Shown: in pieces, positions 17,488 through 26,784 of the stretch
Layout: every line of letters begins with the position of its first letter
How positions within the stretch are numbered: the first letter of the stretch is position 1
Source: Wenjunlia tyrosinilytica
Lineage (GTDB): Bacteria > Actinomycetota > Actinomycetes > Streptomycetales > Streptomycetaceae
Assembly (NCBI RefSeq): GCF_014646055.1
Contig: NZ_BMMS01000028.1
Location: 1 to 64,000 of the forward strand
Direction: 5' to 3'
DNA length: 64,000 nt
Translations under genes and position numbers: made by a program
Notes under the pieces: model-generated
The model's input: the letters and a program-made list of their open reading frames with translations, nothing else
What the model was told of the DNA's origin: nothing
Database searches by the model: none

Positions 17488-19107
17488 TCACGGTCTGCTC
17501 CGCTCCCGGGAGAGCGCCTCCCTTGCCCGCAGTTCGCGGCGCAGGATCTTGCCGGAGGCGGCCTTGGGCACGGTGTCGATGAACTCGACGGCGCGCACCT
17601 TCTTGTAGGGGGCGACCTTCGCGGCCACGTAACCCACGATGTCGTCCTCGGTCAGTTCCATACCGGGCCGGGTGACGACGAACGCCTTGGGGATCTCGTT
17701 GCCGTCCTCGTCGTACACGCCGATCACGGCAGCGTCGGCCACCGCCTCATGGGTGAGCAGTACGGCCTCGAGCTCGGCCGGGGCCACCTGGTAGCCCTTG
17801 TGCTTGATGAGCTCCTTGACCCGGTCCACGACGAACAGGTAGCCGCGCTCGTCGAGGTGGCCGATGTCGCCGGTGTGCAGCCAGCCGTCGGCGTCGACCA
17901 TGGCGTCGGTGGCCTCGGGCCGCCCGAGGTAGCCCTTCATCACCTGCGGTCCGCGTATGAGCAGTTCGCCGGACTCGCCGGCGCCGAGCTCCTTGTCCGG
18001 GTCGTCGACCGAGACCACCCGCAGCTCGGTGTTGGGGATCATCTTGCCGACCGTGCCGGGCGGCGGGGAGAGTTCGTCGGCGGGTACGACGAACGCGCCC
18101 GGCGACAGCTCCGTCATGCCGTACGCCTGGCGGATCGTGGGTACGTCCAGTCGGCGTGCGCACGCCTCGGCGAGATCGGCGTCCAGCGGGGCCGCGGAGC
18201 ACACCACCCACTTCACCGAGGACAGGTCGTACCGGTCCACGACGGGGTGCTTGGCCAGGGCCAGCACGATGGGCGGCGCCACGAACAGGCCGTTGACCCG
18301 GTGTTCGGCGATCGCTCCGAGGAACTGCGCGAGTTCGAAGCGCGGCAGCACGACGACGGTGCAGCCGTGGCGCAGCGGGGCGTTCATCAACGCGGTGAGC
18401 CCGTAGACGTGGAAGAACGGTATGACGGCGAGGGTGCGCACCCCCGGCGGCTCGTGGTGGAGGGGGTCGACCTGGGCGAGGTTGGTGGCGACGCTGCGGT
18501 GGGTGAGCATCACCCCCTTGGGAGTGCCGGTGGTCCCCGAGGAGTAGGGCAGGACGGCGACGTCCTCGCCGGGGTCGAAGGCGATGTGCGGCTCGGGGGC
18601 GGTGGAGGCGATCAGGTCCTGGACGCCGCGGTGTCCCTCGGCCCGGTCGCACACGATCACCTCCCGGACCCGCGGCTCCTGCCCGTCGCCGGCCTCCGCG
18701 GCGAGGGTCTCCACCGCGGCGGTGACGGTCGGCAGGAACGCGGAGACGGTCACGATCCAGCGGGCGCCGCTGTCGCGCAGTTGGCCGGACAGGTCCTCGG
18801 CGGTGGCGAGGGAGCTGATCGTGGTGACGGTGGCTCCGGCTCTGGTGGCGCCGTAGAACACCACGGGGAACAGCACGGTGTTGGGGCTGAACAGCGCGAG
18901 GACGTCGCCCTTGCGCAGCCCGGACTCGGCCAGCGCCGCGGCGACGCGCCGGTGGTCATGGTCGAGTTGGGCATAGGTGACGGTCTCGCCGGTGAGGCCG
19001 TCGATCAGGGCGGGGCTGTCGCCGTAGGAGGCGGCGTCGCCGAGGACGACGTCGTGGATGGGCCGGTCGATGACGGGGACGTGGCTGTACTCGCTGTGGA
19101 ACACCAT
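17488..19107 (-). CDS. Acyl-CoA synthetase (4-coumarate-CoA ligase-like)
   Basis: This 539-residue ANL-superfamily ligase activates a carboxylic acid via acyl-AMP to its CoA thioester. Visible motifs are the P-loop SSGTTGTPKG (189-198), YGMTE (329-333), GWLHTGDIG and the C-terminal PKAASGKILRREL containing the catalytic lysine. The sequence is closest in style to 4-coumarate-CoA ligase-like fatty or aryl acid ligases. ATG 19107 has GGAGGG at a good distance. It probably feeds the pathway of this operon, but the acid is unknown (candidates are branched, terpenoid or aryl acids). Confidence 0.9.
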   Translation of the reverse strand: MVFHSEYSHVPVIDRPIHDVVLGDAASYGDSPALIDGLTGETVTYAQLDHDHRRVAAALAESGLRKGDVLALFSPNTVLFPVVFYGATRAGATVTTISSLATAEDLSGQLRDSGARWIVTVSAFLPTVTAAVETLAAEAGDGQEPRVREVIVCDRAEGHRGVQDLIASTAPEPHIAFDPGEDVAVLPYSSGTTGTPKGVMLTHRSVATNLAQVDPLHHEPPGVRTLAVIPFFHVYGLTALMNAPLRHGCTVVVLPRFELAQFLGAIAEHRVNGLFVAPPIVLALAKHPVVDRYDLSSVKWVVCSAAPLDADLAEACARRLDVPTIRQAYGMTELSPGAFVVPADELSPPPGTVGKMIPNTELRVVSVDDPDKELGAGESGELLIRGPQVMKGYLGRPEATDAMVDADGWLHTGDIGHLDERGYLFVVDRVKELIKHKGYQVAPAELEAVLLTHEAVADAAVIGVYDEDGNEIPKAFVVTRPGMELTEDDIVGYVAAKVAPYKKVRAVEFIDTVPKAASGKILRRELRAREALSRERSRP

Positions 19108-19178
19108 GGATTCTGCCCTCCGGGTCGGGTGGTACCGGGGGTCGGGGCTCAGGAGCCGGGGTGTCAGCGTGCCACCGT

Positions 19179-20357
19179 TCAGTACGACTTGGGCAGACCC
19201 AGGGTGTGCTGGGCCACGAAGTTGAGGATCATCTCCCGGCTGACCGGGGCGATCCGGGCTACCCGGGAGGCGGTCAGGAGGGCGCCGAGGCCGTACTCGG
19301 TGGTGAGGCCGTTGCCCCCGAGGGTGTGCACCGCCTGGTCCACGGCCTTGGCGGCGGCCTCGGCGGCGGCGAACTTGGCCATGTTGGCGGCCTCGCCCGC
19401 GCCCAAGTCGTCCCCGGAGTCGTAGAGGAACGCCGCCTTCTGCATCATCAGCCGGGACAACTCGATCTCGATACGGGCCTGCGCCAGCGGATGGGCCAGG
19501 CCCTGGTGGGCGCCGATCGCGGTCTTCCAGACCTCGCGGGTGCGGGCGTAGTCGACGGCCCGGTCGAGGGCGCAGCGGCCCATGCCGATGGAGAACGCGG
19601 CGGTCATGATGCGTTCGGGGTTGAGTCCGGCGAAGAGCTGGAGGAGCCCGGCGTCCTCGTCGCCGACGAGGGCGTCGGCGGGAAGCCTGACATCGTCGAG
19701 GAAGAGCTGGAACTGCTTTTCCGGGGAGGTCAGTTCCATCTCGATCGGCCGGTACTCGAAGCCGGGGGTGTCCCTGGGGACGATGAACAGCGCGGGCTTG
19801 AGCCTGCCGGTCCTGGCGTCCTCGGTGCGTCCCACGATCAAGGTGGCGTCGGCCGCGTCGACGCCGGAGATGAACACCTTGCGGCCGCTGACCAGCCAGT
19901 CGGTGCCGTCGCGGCGGCCGACGGTGGCGAGCCGGTGGGAGTTGGAGCCGGCCTCCGGCTCGGTGATGCCGAAGGCCATCCGGGCGGAGCCGTCGGCGAT
20001 GCCGGGCAGCCAGCGCCGGCGCTGTTCGTCGGTGCCGAAGCGGGCGATGACGGTGCCGCAGATGGCCGGTGAGACCACGAGCATCAACAGGGGGCTGCCC
20101 GCCGCGCCCAGTTCCTCGAGGACGATGGACAGCTCGGCGATGCCGCCGCCCCCGCCGCCGTACTCCTCGGGGAGGTTGACGCCGAGGTAGCCGAGCTTCC
20201 CGGCCTCCTGCCACAGCTCATGGGTGTGCTCCCCGGCGCGGGTGGTGCGGATGAAGTACTCGAGCCCGTAGCGGCGGCCGAGGGCGGCCACGGCCTGTCG
20301 CAGAGCCTGTCGTTCCTCGCTCTCGACGAACGTGCTGTCGAAGGTCGCGGCGGTCAT
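19179..20357 (-). CDS. Acyl-CoA dehydrogenase
   Basis: This 392-residue flavoprotein has the family's typical length and motifs: EEYGGGGGG near residue 65, AFGITEPEAGSNSH (substrate and FAD binding), and HTLGGNGLTTEYGL near the C-terminus. It introduces the 2,3 double bond into an acyl-CoA, passing electrons to ETF. ATG 20357 overlaps the stop of the carboxylase gene (ATGA) and has GAGGAG six bases upstream. Upstream in-frame residues read through the low-complexity end of the carboxylase gene and are not coding. Confidence 0.92.
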   Translation of the reverse strand: MTAATFDSTFVESEERQALRQAVAALGRRYGLEYFIRTTRAGEHTHELWQEAGKLGYLGVNLPEEYGGGGGGIAELSIVLEELGAAGSPLLMLVVSPAICGTVIARFGTDEQRRRWLPGIADGSARMAFGITEPEAGSNSHRLATVGRRDGTDWLVSGRKVFISGVDAADATLIVGRTEDARTGRLKPALFIVPRDTPGFEYRPIEMELTSPEKQFQLFLDDVRLPADALVGDEDAGLLQLFAGLNPERIMTAAFSIGMGRCALDRAVDYARTREVWKTAIGAHQGLAHPLAQARIEIELSRLMMQKAAFLYDSGDDLGAGEAANMAKFAAAEAAAKAVDQAVHTLGGNGLTTEYGLGALLTASRVARIAPVSREMILNFVAQHTLGLPKSY

Positions 20358-22513
20358 GGAGACTCCTCGTGGGTGGGAGTGACGTGGTCGGGGGTGACGT
20401 GGGTGGGAGTGACGTGGGTGGGGGTGGCGGCGCCGGGGGCGGCGTGACCTGGGGCGGCGCCGGGCGTGACAACGGCGAGCACGGTTCCGACGTCGACCTG
20501 CTGACCTTCGCTCACCCGCAGTTCGGCGAGGACGCCGTGCGCGGGGGCGGTGACGCGGTGCTCCATCTTCATCGCCTCGAGCCACACCAGGGGCGCTCCC
20601 GCCTCGACGGTGTCGCCGGGGGCGGCGCCGAGGCGCACGACCGTCCCGGGCATGGGGGCGAGCAGGGAGCCGGGGGCGGTCCGGACGACCGGATCGGGGA
20701 AGCGGGGACGAGCGGTCAGGGCGATGGCGCCCAGGGGTGAGTCGACGTGTGTGAGGGCGCCGTAGCGGGCGACGTCGAAGGCGCGCCGCACCCCGCAGTC
20801 CTCCAGCACGACGCGGCCGGGGGCGGCTTCGAGCAGCCGCACACCGGGGTGGGCGTCGCAGCGCAGCCCCTCGCGGGTGAGGCGGTAGGCGACCTCGTGC
20901 TCGGTGCCGGTGGCCAGGGCGGTGTACCGCTTGGTCTGCGGCTGCGAGGCGACATTGCGCCATCCGCCGGGCAGCCCCGACAGCACGGGCGCGGCGGCGC
21001 GGTTGGCGGCCGCGTCGGCGAGGGCCGCGGCGAGCGCCGACAGCGATTCTGTCTCCTTGTCGACAGATCCATTCGCCGTCACGTCCGCGTGGTGGCGCGT
21101 CAGGAACGCGGTGTCCACCAGGCCGGCGAGGAACCGCGGATGGCGCAGCACCCGCACCAGCAGGTCCCGGTTCGTGGTGAGGCCGTGGACACGCGAGCGG
21201 GCGAGGGCGTCGGCGAGTCTGCGGGCCGCCGCCTCACGGCTGGGCGCCCAGGCGATCACCTTGGCCAGCATGGGGTCGTAGTGCACACCGACGGTGCTGC
21301 CGTCCTCGACCCCGGCGTCGAGGCGCACTCCGGAGTCCGCCGTCCCCGGTTGGAAACGGGCGGTGACACCGGGGACGTCGAGGCAGTGGAGGGTGCCGGT
21401 CTGCGGCTGCCACTCGCGGGCGGGGTCCTCGGCGTACAGGCGCGCCTCGATGGCCCAGCCGCGGGGGGCGGGCGGGGCCTCGGGCAGCCGCCCGCCCTCG
21501 GCGGCGAGCAGTTGCAGCCGCACGAGGTCCAGGCCGGTGACGCACTCGGTGACCGGGTGCTCGACCTGGAGGCGGGTGTTCATCTCCAGGAAGTGGAAGC
21601 GGCCGTCGTCGGCGACGAGGAACTCCGCCGTCCCGGCGCCGGTGTAGCCGATCGCACGGGCGGCGGCGACGGCCGCGTCGTGCAGCCGGGTGCGTACCGC
21701 CTCCGGCAGACCGGGGGCCGGTGACTCCTCGACGACCTTCTGGTGGCGGCGCTGGAGCGAGCAGTCCCGCTCCCCCAGCGCCCAGACCGTGCCGTGCGCG
21801 TCGGCCAGGATCTGCACCTCGACATGGCGGGCCGTCTCCAGGTACGGCTCCAGGAAGACCTCCGCGTCGCCGAAGGCGGAGACGGCCTCCGCCTCGGCGG
21901 CGGCGAGTTCGCCGGGCAGATCGTCCAGCCGCCGTACGACGCGCATACCGCGGCCGCCGCCTCCGGCCGCCGCCTTCACCAGCAGGGGGAGGTCGGCCTC
22001 GGTGGCGCTCGCGGGATCGACCGGGCCGAGCACCGGCACCCCGGCCGCCGCCATGAGGCTTTTGGCCTCGGTCTTGGAGCCCATGGCGGCTATCGCCTCC
22101 GGCGGCGGGCCGATCCAGACCAGCCCGGCGTCGAGGACCGCTCGGGCGAACCCCGCGTTCTCGGACAGGAAACCGTACCCGGGGTGGACCGCGTCCGCGC
22201 CCGCCGCCCGCGCGGCGCGCACGAGCGCCTCACCGCGCAGATAGGTGTCGGCGGGGGCCGCGCCCGGCAGCCGTACCGCCGCGTCGGCCTCATGGACGTG
22301 CGGCGCGGAGGCGTCGGCGTCGGAGTACACCGCGACGGTGCGGACGCCGAGCTCACGGCAGGTGCGGAAGACCCTGCGGGCGATCTCGCCGCGGTTCGCC
22401 ACCAGCACCGAGGTGATCACGCGACCGGCCCGCGTCGTGCCCGCGGTCGTGTCGGTCGCCGTGCCCGCGGTCGTGCCGGTCGTCGTGTCAGTCGTGTCAG
22501 TCGTGTCAGTCAT
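20354..22513 (-). CDS. Acyl-CoA carboxylase alpha subunit (biotin carboxylase-BCCP)
   Basis: This 719-residue protein carries a biotin carboxylase with ATP-grasp fold (LVANRGEIARRVFRTC, HPGYGFLSENAGFA, KAAAGGGGRGMRVV, FLEMNTRLQVEHPVTE), a linker, and a C-terminal biotin carrier domain with EAMKMEH (646-652, biotinyl-Lys649). It carboxylates biotin for transfer by the downstream-encoded carboxyltransferase, acting on an enoyl- or acyl-CoA such as methylcrotonyl-, geranyl- or propionyl-CoA. Both ends are odd: a Thr/Asp repeat head (1-27) and a T-H-V-T-P repeat tail after the BCCP, both encoded by short tandem DNA repeats. Its stop overlaps the next start. Confidence 0.92.
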   Translation of the reverse strand: MTDTTDTTDTTTGTTAGTATDTTAGTTRAGRVITSVLVANRGEIARRVFRTCRELGVRTVAVYSDADASAPHVHEADAAVRLPGAAPADTYLRGEALVRAARAAGADAVHPGYGFLSENAGFARAVLDAGLVWIGPPPEAIAAMGSKTEAKSLMAAAGVPVLGPVDPASATEADLPLLVKAAAGGGGRGMRVVRRLDDLPGELAAAEAEAVSAFGDAEVFLEPYLETARHVEVQILADAHGTVWALGERDCSLQRRHQKVVEESPAPGLPEAVRTRLHDAAVAAARAIGYTGAGTAEFLVADDGRFHFLEMNTRLQVEHPVTECVTGLDLVRLQLLAAEGGRLPEAPPAPRGWAIEARLYAEDPAREWQPQTGTLHCLDVPGVTARFQPGTADSGVRLDAGVEDGSTVGVHYDPMLAKVIAWAPSREAAARRLADALARSRVHGLTTNRDLLVRVLRHPRFLAGLVDTAFLTRHHADVTANGSVDKETESLSALAAALADAAANRAAAPVLSGLPGGWRNVASQPQTKRYTALATGTEHEVAYRLTREGLRCDAHPGVRLLEAAPGRVVLEDCGVRRAFDVARYGALTHVDSPLGAIALTARPRFPDPVVRTAPGSLLAPMPGTVVRLGAAPGDTVEAGAPLVWLEAMKMEHRVTAPAHGVLAELRVSEGQQVDVGTVLAVVTPGAAPGHAAPGAATPTHVTPTHVTPDHVTPTHEESP
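20369..20428. repeat. 15-base tandem repeat, four units
   Basis: Units at 20369, 20384, 20399 and 20414 follow GTGGGTGGGAGTGAC with a few substitutions. They encode the T-H-V-T-P tail of the carboxylase alpha subunit in frame, so unit number can vary without a frameshift. Confidence 0.85.
22484..22510. repeat. 9-base tandem repeat, three units
   Basis: CGTGTCAGT is repeated three times and is directly followed by the initiation codon of the carboxylase alpha subunit on the minus strand. It encodes the T-D-T start of the protein and remains in frame when units are gained or lost. Confidence 0.85.
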
Positions 22514-22525
22514 CGTCGGTTCCCG

Positions 22526-24127
22526 TCACATCCGGAAGACGCCGAAGCCGCCGTGCACGCCCTGGACGGGCGCGCTGTGCACCGCCGACAGGCACAGCCC
22601 GAGCACGGTCCTGGTGTCGCGCGGGTCGATCACCCCGTCGTCGTACAGCCGCCCGGACAGGAACATCGGCAGGGACTCCGCCTCGATCTGCTGCTCGACC
22701 GCGGCGCGGATCGCGGCGTCGGCCTCCTCGTCGTAGGGCTGCCCCTTGGCCGCGGCCGACTGCCTGGCCACGATCGACAGCACCCCGGCGAGCTGCTGCG
22801 GCCCCATGACCGCGGACTTGGCGCTGGGCCAGGCGAACAGGAACCGCGGGTCGTAGGCCCGTCCGCACATGCCGTAGTGCCCGGCGCCGTAGGAGGCGCC
22901 GACGAGCACGGAGATGTGGGGGACCCGGCTGTTGGAAACAGCGTTGATCATCATGGCGCCGTGTTTGATGATGCCGCCCTGCTCGTACTCCTTGCCGACC
23001 ATGTAGCCGGTGGTGTTGTGCAGGAACAGCAGCGGGATGTCGCGCTGGTTCGCGAGCTGGATGAACTGCGCGGCCTTCTGCGACTCGGCGCTGAACAGCA
23101 CCCCCTGGGCGTTGGCCAGCACCCCGACGGGGTAGCCGTGCACACGGGCCCACCCGGTTACCAGGCTCGGTCCGTACAGCGGCTTGAACTCGTCGAAGTC
23201 CGAGCCGTCCACCACCCGGGCGAGGACCTCACGGGGATCGAACGGCACCTTCAGATCGCTCGGCACGATCCCCAGCAGTTCGTCCTCGTCGTACTTCGGC
23301 GGCTCGACCGGGGCCGACGGCGGCGGCCCCTGCTTGCGCCAGTCGAGGCGGGCGACCACCTGCCGCGCCTGCCGCAGCGCGTCCGGCTCGTCCACGGCGA
23401 AGTAGTCGGCGAGTCCGGAGGTGCGCGCGTGCATGCGCGCCCCGCCGAGCGATTCGTCGTCGGACTCCTCGCCGGTGGCCATCTTCACCAGCGGCGGCCC
23501 GCCGAGGAAGACCTTGGACCGCTCGTCGACCATGATCACGTGGTCGGACATCCCGGGCACATAGGCGCCGCCCGCCGTGGAGTTGCCGAAGACGACGGAG
23601 ACCGTGGGGATGCCGGCGGCGGACAGCCGGGTGAGGTCGCGGAAGACGGCCCCGCCGGGGATGAAGATCTCCTTCTGGCTGGGCAGGTCTGCGCCGCCGG
23701 ACTCCACGAGATTGACGACCGGGAGGCGGTTGCGCAGCGCGATCTCATTGGCGCGCAGCGCCTTCTTCAGCGTCCACGGGTTGCTGGCGCCCCCGCGCAC
23801 GGTCGGGTCGTTGGCCGTGATCAGGCACTCGACGCCCTCGACCACGCCGATGCCGGTGACCATCGCCGCGCCCACCGGGTAGTCGCTGCCCCACGCGGCG
23901 AGCGGGGAGAGCTCGAGGAACGGGGAGTCGGGGTCGACGAGGAGCTCGACCCGCTCGCGGACCAGCAGCTTGCCGCGCCGCCGGTGCCGCTCCACGTACT
24001 TGGGCCCTCCGCCGCCGACCGCCCTGGTGTGCTCGGCGTCGATCTCGGCGAGCCCGGCGAGCGCGCTCTCGCGGTTGGCGGCGTAGTCCGCGCCCGTGGT
24101 GTCCAGGGCGGAGTCCAGCACCGTCAC
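22526..24127 (-). CDS. Acyl-CoA carboxylase beta subunit (carboxyltransferase)
   Basis: This 533-residue carboxyltransferase has two crotonase-like halves. GGASNPWTLKKALRANEIAL, PVVNLVESGGADLP and GNSTAGGAYVPGMSDH lie in the N-terminal half, and NTTGYMVGKEYEQGGIIKHG and GASYGAGHYGMCGRAYDPRF in the C-terminal half. The pattern is like methylcrotonyl-/geranyl-CoA carboxylase beta subunits. It transfers CO2 from biotin to the acyl-CoA. GTG 24127 overlaps the preceding TGA (GTGA) with GGAGGT just upstream, indicating coupling. The upstream in-frame extension is the antisense-like reading of the AtuA gene and is rejected. Confidence 0.92.
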   Translation of the reverse strand: MTVLDSALDTTGADYAANRESALAGLAEIDAEHTRAVGGGGPKYVERHRRRGKLLVRERVELLVDPDSPFLELSPLAAWGSDYPVGAAMVTGIGVVEGVECLITANDPTVRGGASNPWTLKKALRANEIALRNRLPVVNLVESGGADLPSQKEIFIPGGAVFRDLTRLSAAGIPTVSVVFGNSTAGGAYVPGMSDHVIMVDERSKVFLGGPPLVKMATGEESDDESLGGARMHARTSGLADYFAVDEPDALRQARQVVARLDWRKQGPPPSAPVEPPKYDEDELLGIVPSDLKVPFDPREVLARVVDGSDFDEFKPLYGPSLVTGWARVHGYPVGVLANAQGVLFSAESQKAAQFIQLANQRDIPLLFLHNTTGYMVGKEYEQGGIIKHGAMMINAVSNSRVPHISVLVGASYGAGHYGMCGRAYDPRFLFAWPSAKSAVMGPQQLAGVLSIVARQSAAAKGQPYDEEADAAIRAAVEQQIEAESLPMFLSGRLYDDGVIDPRDTRTVLGLCLSAVHSAPVQGVHGGFGVFRM

Positions 24128-25815
24128 AGCAGTACCTCCGGGATGTCGAGGAGACGGGAGCGCAGCCACTCGCCGACGGCCTTGGCCTGCGGATCGAACC
24201 GGGCCCGGGCGGCGACGCCCTCGCCGAGCAGTCCCTCCACGACGAAGTTGACGGCGCGCAGGTTCGGCAGGACATGGCGGGTCACGGGGAGTTCGGCGGT
24301 CTCCGGCAGGAGCCGCCGAAGGCGCTCGGCGGTGAGGGTGTGGACGAGCCAGCGCCAGCCGTCGTCGTCGCGTGCCCACACCCCGATGTTGGCGCTGCCG
24401 CCCTTGTCCCCGCTGCGGGCCCCGGCCACCGCTCCCAGCGGTGCCCGCCGGGTCGGCCCCGGCGGCGCGGGCTCGGGAAGCGCCGGTTCCTCGACGGGGA
24501 GGATGTCTGCCGTGGCGGGCGCGGGGGGCACGTCCACGCGGACCCCGTCGGGGAGCACCACCGTGTGCGGCACCTCCTTCGCGTCCACGAAGGCGGCCTC
24601 GAAAACGCCGTACGGCGAGCCGTTGCCCGGGGGCGCGGTGAGATGGAAGCCCGGGACGCTGGCGAGTCCCAGTTCCACGGCGGCGCCGCTGACCGCCCGT
24701 CCCACGGCGTCGGGGTCGGTGTCGCGCACCACGAGCCGCAGCAGGGCGGCGGCCTCCTCCTCGGCATCCGCGTCGGGCCGGTCGGTGCGGGCCAGGGTCC
24801 AGCGCAGGTGCTTCGGCCGCCGCTTGGCGAGGGCGGTGTCCATCTGCTCGCGCAGGAGCGCCGCCTTGGCCTCGATGTCCAGGCCGGTGAGGACGAACAC
24901 CACCTCGTTGCGCCAGCCCGCCACGCGGTTGAGGCCGACCTTGAGGGTGGGCGGCGGGGCCTCGCCGCGCACGCCCGAGATCCGCACCCGGTCCGGTCCG
25001 TCCTCGTCGAGGCGCAGCGTGTCGAGGCGGGCGGTGGTGTCGGGGCCGGCGTAGCGCACGGGGCCGGTCTCGTAGAGCAGTTGGGCGGTGACGGTGCCGA
25101 CGGTGACGGCGCCGCCGGTGCCGGGGTGCTTGGTGATGACGGCCGTGCCGTCCTCGTGGACCTCGGCGAGCGGGAAGCCCGGGCGACGGATGTCGTGCTC
25201 GGTGAAGAAGGAGTAGTTGCCGCCCGTGGCCTGGGCGCCGCACTCGAGGACATGGCCGGCCACGACGGCTCCGGCGAGCCGGTCCCAGTCGTCGCGCGCC
25301 CAGCCGAAGTGGGCGGCGGCGGGACCGCTGACCAGTGCGGCGTCCGCCACCCGGCCGGTGACGACGACGTCCGCCCCGGAGCGCAGGGCCCGCGCGATGC
25401 CCCAGCCGCCGAGGTAGGCGTTGGCGGCCAGCACCCCGCCCTCCCAGCCGCGGGCGAGCAGGTCGTCGCCCTCGACGTGGGCGACGCGGACCGGGACGCC
25501 GACACGCTCGGCGAGTTCCCGCAGATGCCCGGCGAGGGCCGCGGGGGCGAGGCCGCCGGCGTTGGCCACGATTTTGACCCCGCGTTCATGGGCGAGGGCG
25601 AGGCACTCCTCCATCTGGCGCAGAAAGGTCCTGGCGTAGCCGCGGGACGGGTCCTTGGCGCGGTCCTTGGCCAGGATGAGCATGGTCAGCTCGGCGAGGT
25701 AGTCACCGGTGAGGACGTCCAGCGGACCGCCGGTGAGCATCTCGCGGAAGGCGTCGAACCGGTCGCCGTAGAAGCCGGAGGCATTGCCGATCCGCAGCGG
25801 CCGCGGCCGGCTCAT
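24124..25815 (-). CDS. AtuA-like acyclic terpene utilisation protein (DUF1446)
   Basis: This 563-residue protein matches the AtuA/DUF1446 family: [15 protein letters not shown] at the N-terminus, [27 protein letters not shown] and [18 protein letters not shown], with the C-terminal extension [17 protein letters not shown]. In Pseudomonas, AtuA belongs to the citronellol/geraniol pathway beside the geranyl-CoA carboxylase subunits; its biochemical role is not settled. Here it precedes the carboxylase genes with a GTGA overlap and follows the TIGR03084 gene with an ATGA overlap, so the neighbourhood is conserved. Terpene or branched-acid use is inferred. Confidence 0.9.
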   Translation of the reverse strand: MSRPRPLRIGNASGFYGDRFDAFREMLTGGPLDVLTGDYLAELTMLILAKDRAKDPSRGYARTFLRQMEECLALAHERGVKIVANAGGLAPAALAGHLRELAERVGVPVRVAHVEGDDLLARGWEGGVLAANAYLGGWGIARALRSGADVVVTGRVADAALVSGPAAAHFGWARDDWDRLAGAVVAGHVLECGAQATGGNYSFFTEHDIRRPGFPLAEVHEDGTAVITKHPGTGGAVTVGTVTAQLLYETGPVRYAGPDTTARLDTLRLDEDGPDRVRISGVRGEAPPPTLKVGLNRVAGWRNEVVFVLTGLDIEAKAALLREQMDTALAKRRPKHLRWTLARTDRPDADAEEEAAALLRLVVRDTDPDAVGRAVSGAAVELGLASVPGFHLTAPPGNGSPYGVFEAAFVDAKEVPHTVVLPDGVRVDVPPAPATADILPVEEPALPEPAPPGPTRRAPLGAVAGARSGDKGGSANIGVWARDDDGWRWLVHTLTAERLRRLLPETAELPVTRHVLPNLRAVNFVVEGLLGEGVAARARFDPQAKAVGEWLRSRLLDIPEVLL

Positions 25816-26612
25816 GCGTGGGCTCCCGGCTCGCGCCCGGCGCCGGCGGGGCCCGCGAAGGCCTGGGCGATGTCCAGCCACCGGTCGGCGTCGGCGCCCT
25901 CGGCTCGCACCGCGAGGTCGGCGCGGTTCCTGCGCTGTGTCACCAGGAGGCAGAAGTCCTGGGCGGGGCCGGTGACGCGCTGGGCGGCGTCCTCGGGTCC
26001 GAAGGTCCACAGGGCCCCGTCCGGTGCGGTCAGCTCCAGCCGGAACTGCTCGGCGGGAGGGGTGAGTCCGCGCACGAGGTAGGCGTAGTCCCTGGTCCGG
26101 AAGCCGATCCGGGCGATCTGGCGCAGTCTGCGCGACGGCTGACGGGTCACCGCGAGGGTGTCGGCGACGTCCTGGCCGTGCGCCCAGGTCTCCATCAGCC
26201 GTGCGGTGGCCATCGAGGCCACGCTCATCGGCGGGCCGTACCAGGGCAGCCGGGTACCGGGCGGGAGCGCCCGCAGCGCCTCCTGCAGTGCCGCGCGCGC
26301 CGCGCGCCACCGCGCGAGGAGTTCGGCGGTCTCCAGCCGTGCGCCCTCTTCCGCGCCCTCGTCGACGTAGGAGTCGGGGTTGGCGAGCGCGGCCTCGGTG
26401 AGCTTGGCGAAGCGTTCGGCGTCGGTGGCCGAGAGCAGGGCGACCTCGTCGGTCCACAGGAGGTGCGCGATCTGATGCGCGACGGTCCAGCCGGGGGCGG
26501 GGGTCTGCTCGGCCCACCGCTCGGGAGGCAGCGCGCGGACGAGGCCGTCGAGCTCGGCACTCTCGTCGATGAGATCGTCGAGCACCTCGAACACCGCTGC
26601 GGAATCCGCCAC
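25812..26612 (-). CDS. TIGR03084-like metal-binding (DinB-fold) protein
   Basis: This 266-residue protein resembles the actinobacterial TIGR03084 family, with a DinB/maleylpyruvate isomerase-like four-helix N-terminus. [19 protein letters not shown] (about 41-59) and [14 protein letters not shown] supply the likely metal-binding His residues. The family commonly sits beside AtuA and carboxylase genes, but its reaction is unknown. It is the first gene of the operon. GTG 26612 has AAGGGGG about eight bases upstream, and a promoter with a dyad lies 60-90 bases upstream. The stop overlaps the start of the AtuA gene (ATGA). Confidence 0.85.
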   Translation of the reverse strand: MADSAAVFEVLDDLIDESAELDGLVRALPPERWAEQTPAPGWTVAHQIAHLLWTDEVALLSATDAERFAKLTEAALANPDSYVDEGAEEGARLETAELLARWRAARAALQEALRALPPGTRLPWYGPPMSVASMATARLMETWAHGQDVADTLAVTRQPSRRLRQIARIGFRTRDYAYLVRGLTPPAEQFRLELTAPDGALWTFGPEDAAQRVTGPAQDFCLLVTQRRNRADLAVRAEGADADRWLDIAQAFAGPAGAGREPGAHA

Positions 26613-26675
26613 GGCCTGGCCCCCTTCGCGATGGGAGAGTGACGCGTCGTCAGTGGCCCGCGCCGGTCGCAGGAC

Positions 26676-26704
26676 AGCCTGGCACCGCTCGAAGAAACAA
26701 TCAA
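26676..26704 (-). promoter_or_regulatory. Promoter of the acyl-CoA operon
   Basis: On the minus strand, TTGATT (26704-26699) and CAGGCT (26681-26676) are separated by 17 bases, a housekeeping-type spacing. The predicted transcript begins near 26668, about 55 bases before the first start codon. The -10 box is weak. Confidence 0.5.
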
Positions 26705-26721
26705 GCACGCTTGCATGATTT
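26700..26721. promoter_or_regulatory. Candidate TetR operator
   Basis: CAAGC (26702-26706) and GCTTG (26709-26713) form a dyad inside an A/T-rich block that stands out from the GC-rich surroundings. It covers the -35 box of the proposed operon promoter. AAGC-type dyads are common operators of TetR repressors of acyl-CoA genes. The TetR gene at the end of this operon is the natural candidate binder. Confidence 0.5.
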
Positions 26722-26784
26722 TTGGTCCGGGCACCGCCCACCCCGAGTTGGAAGGCGCGCGCGAGCCCGACCACGCGCGCCCGT

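Noticed and set aside
21743-25054. Open frame of about 1,100 codons on the plus strand
   Set aside because: It runs antisense through the carboxylase and AtuA-like genes and its translation has no domain and a frame-artefact composition.
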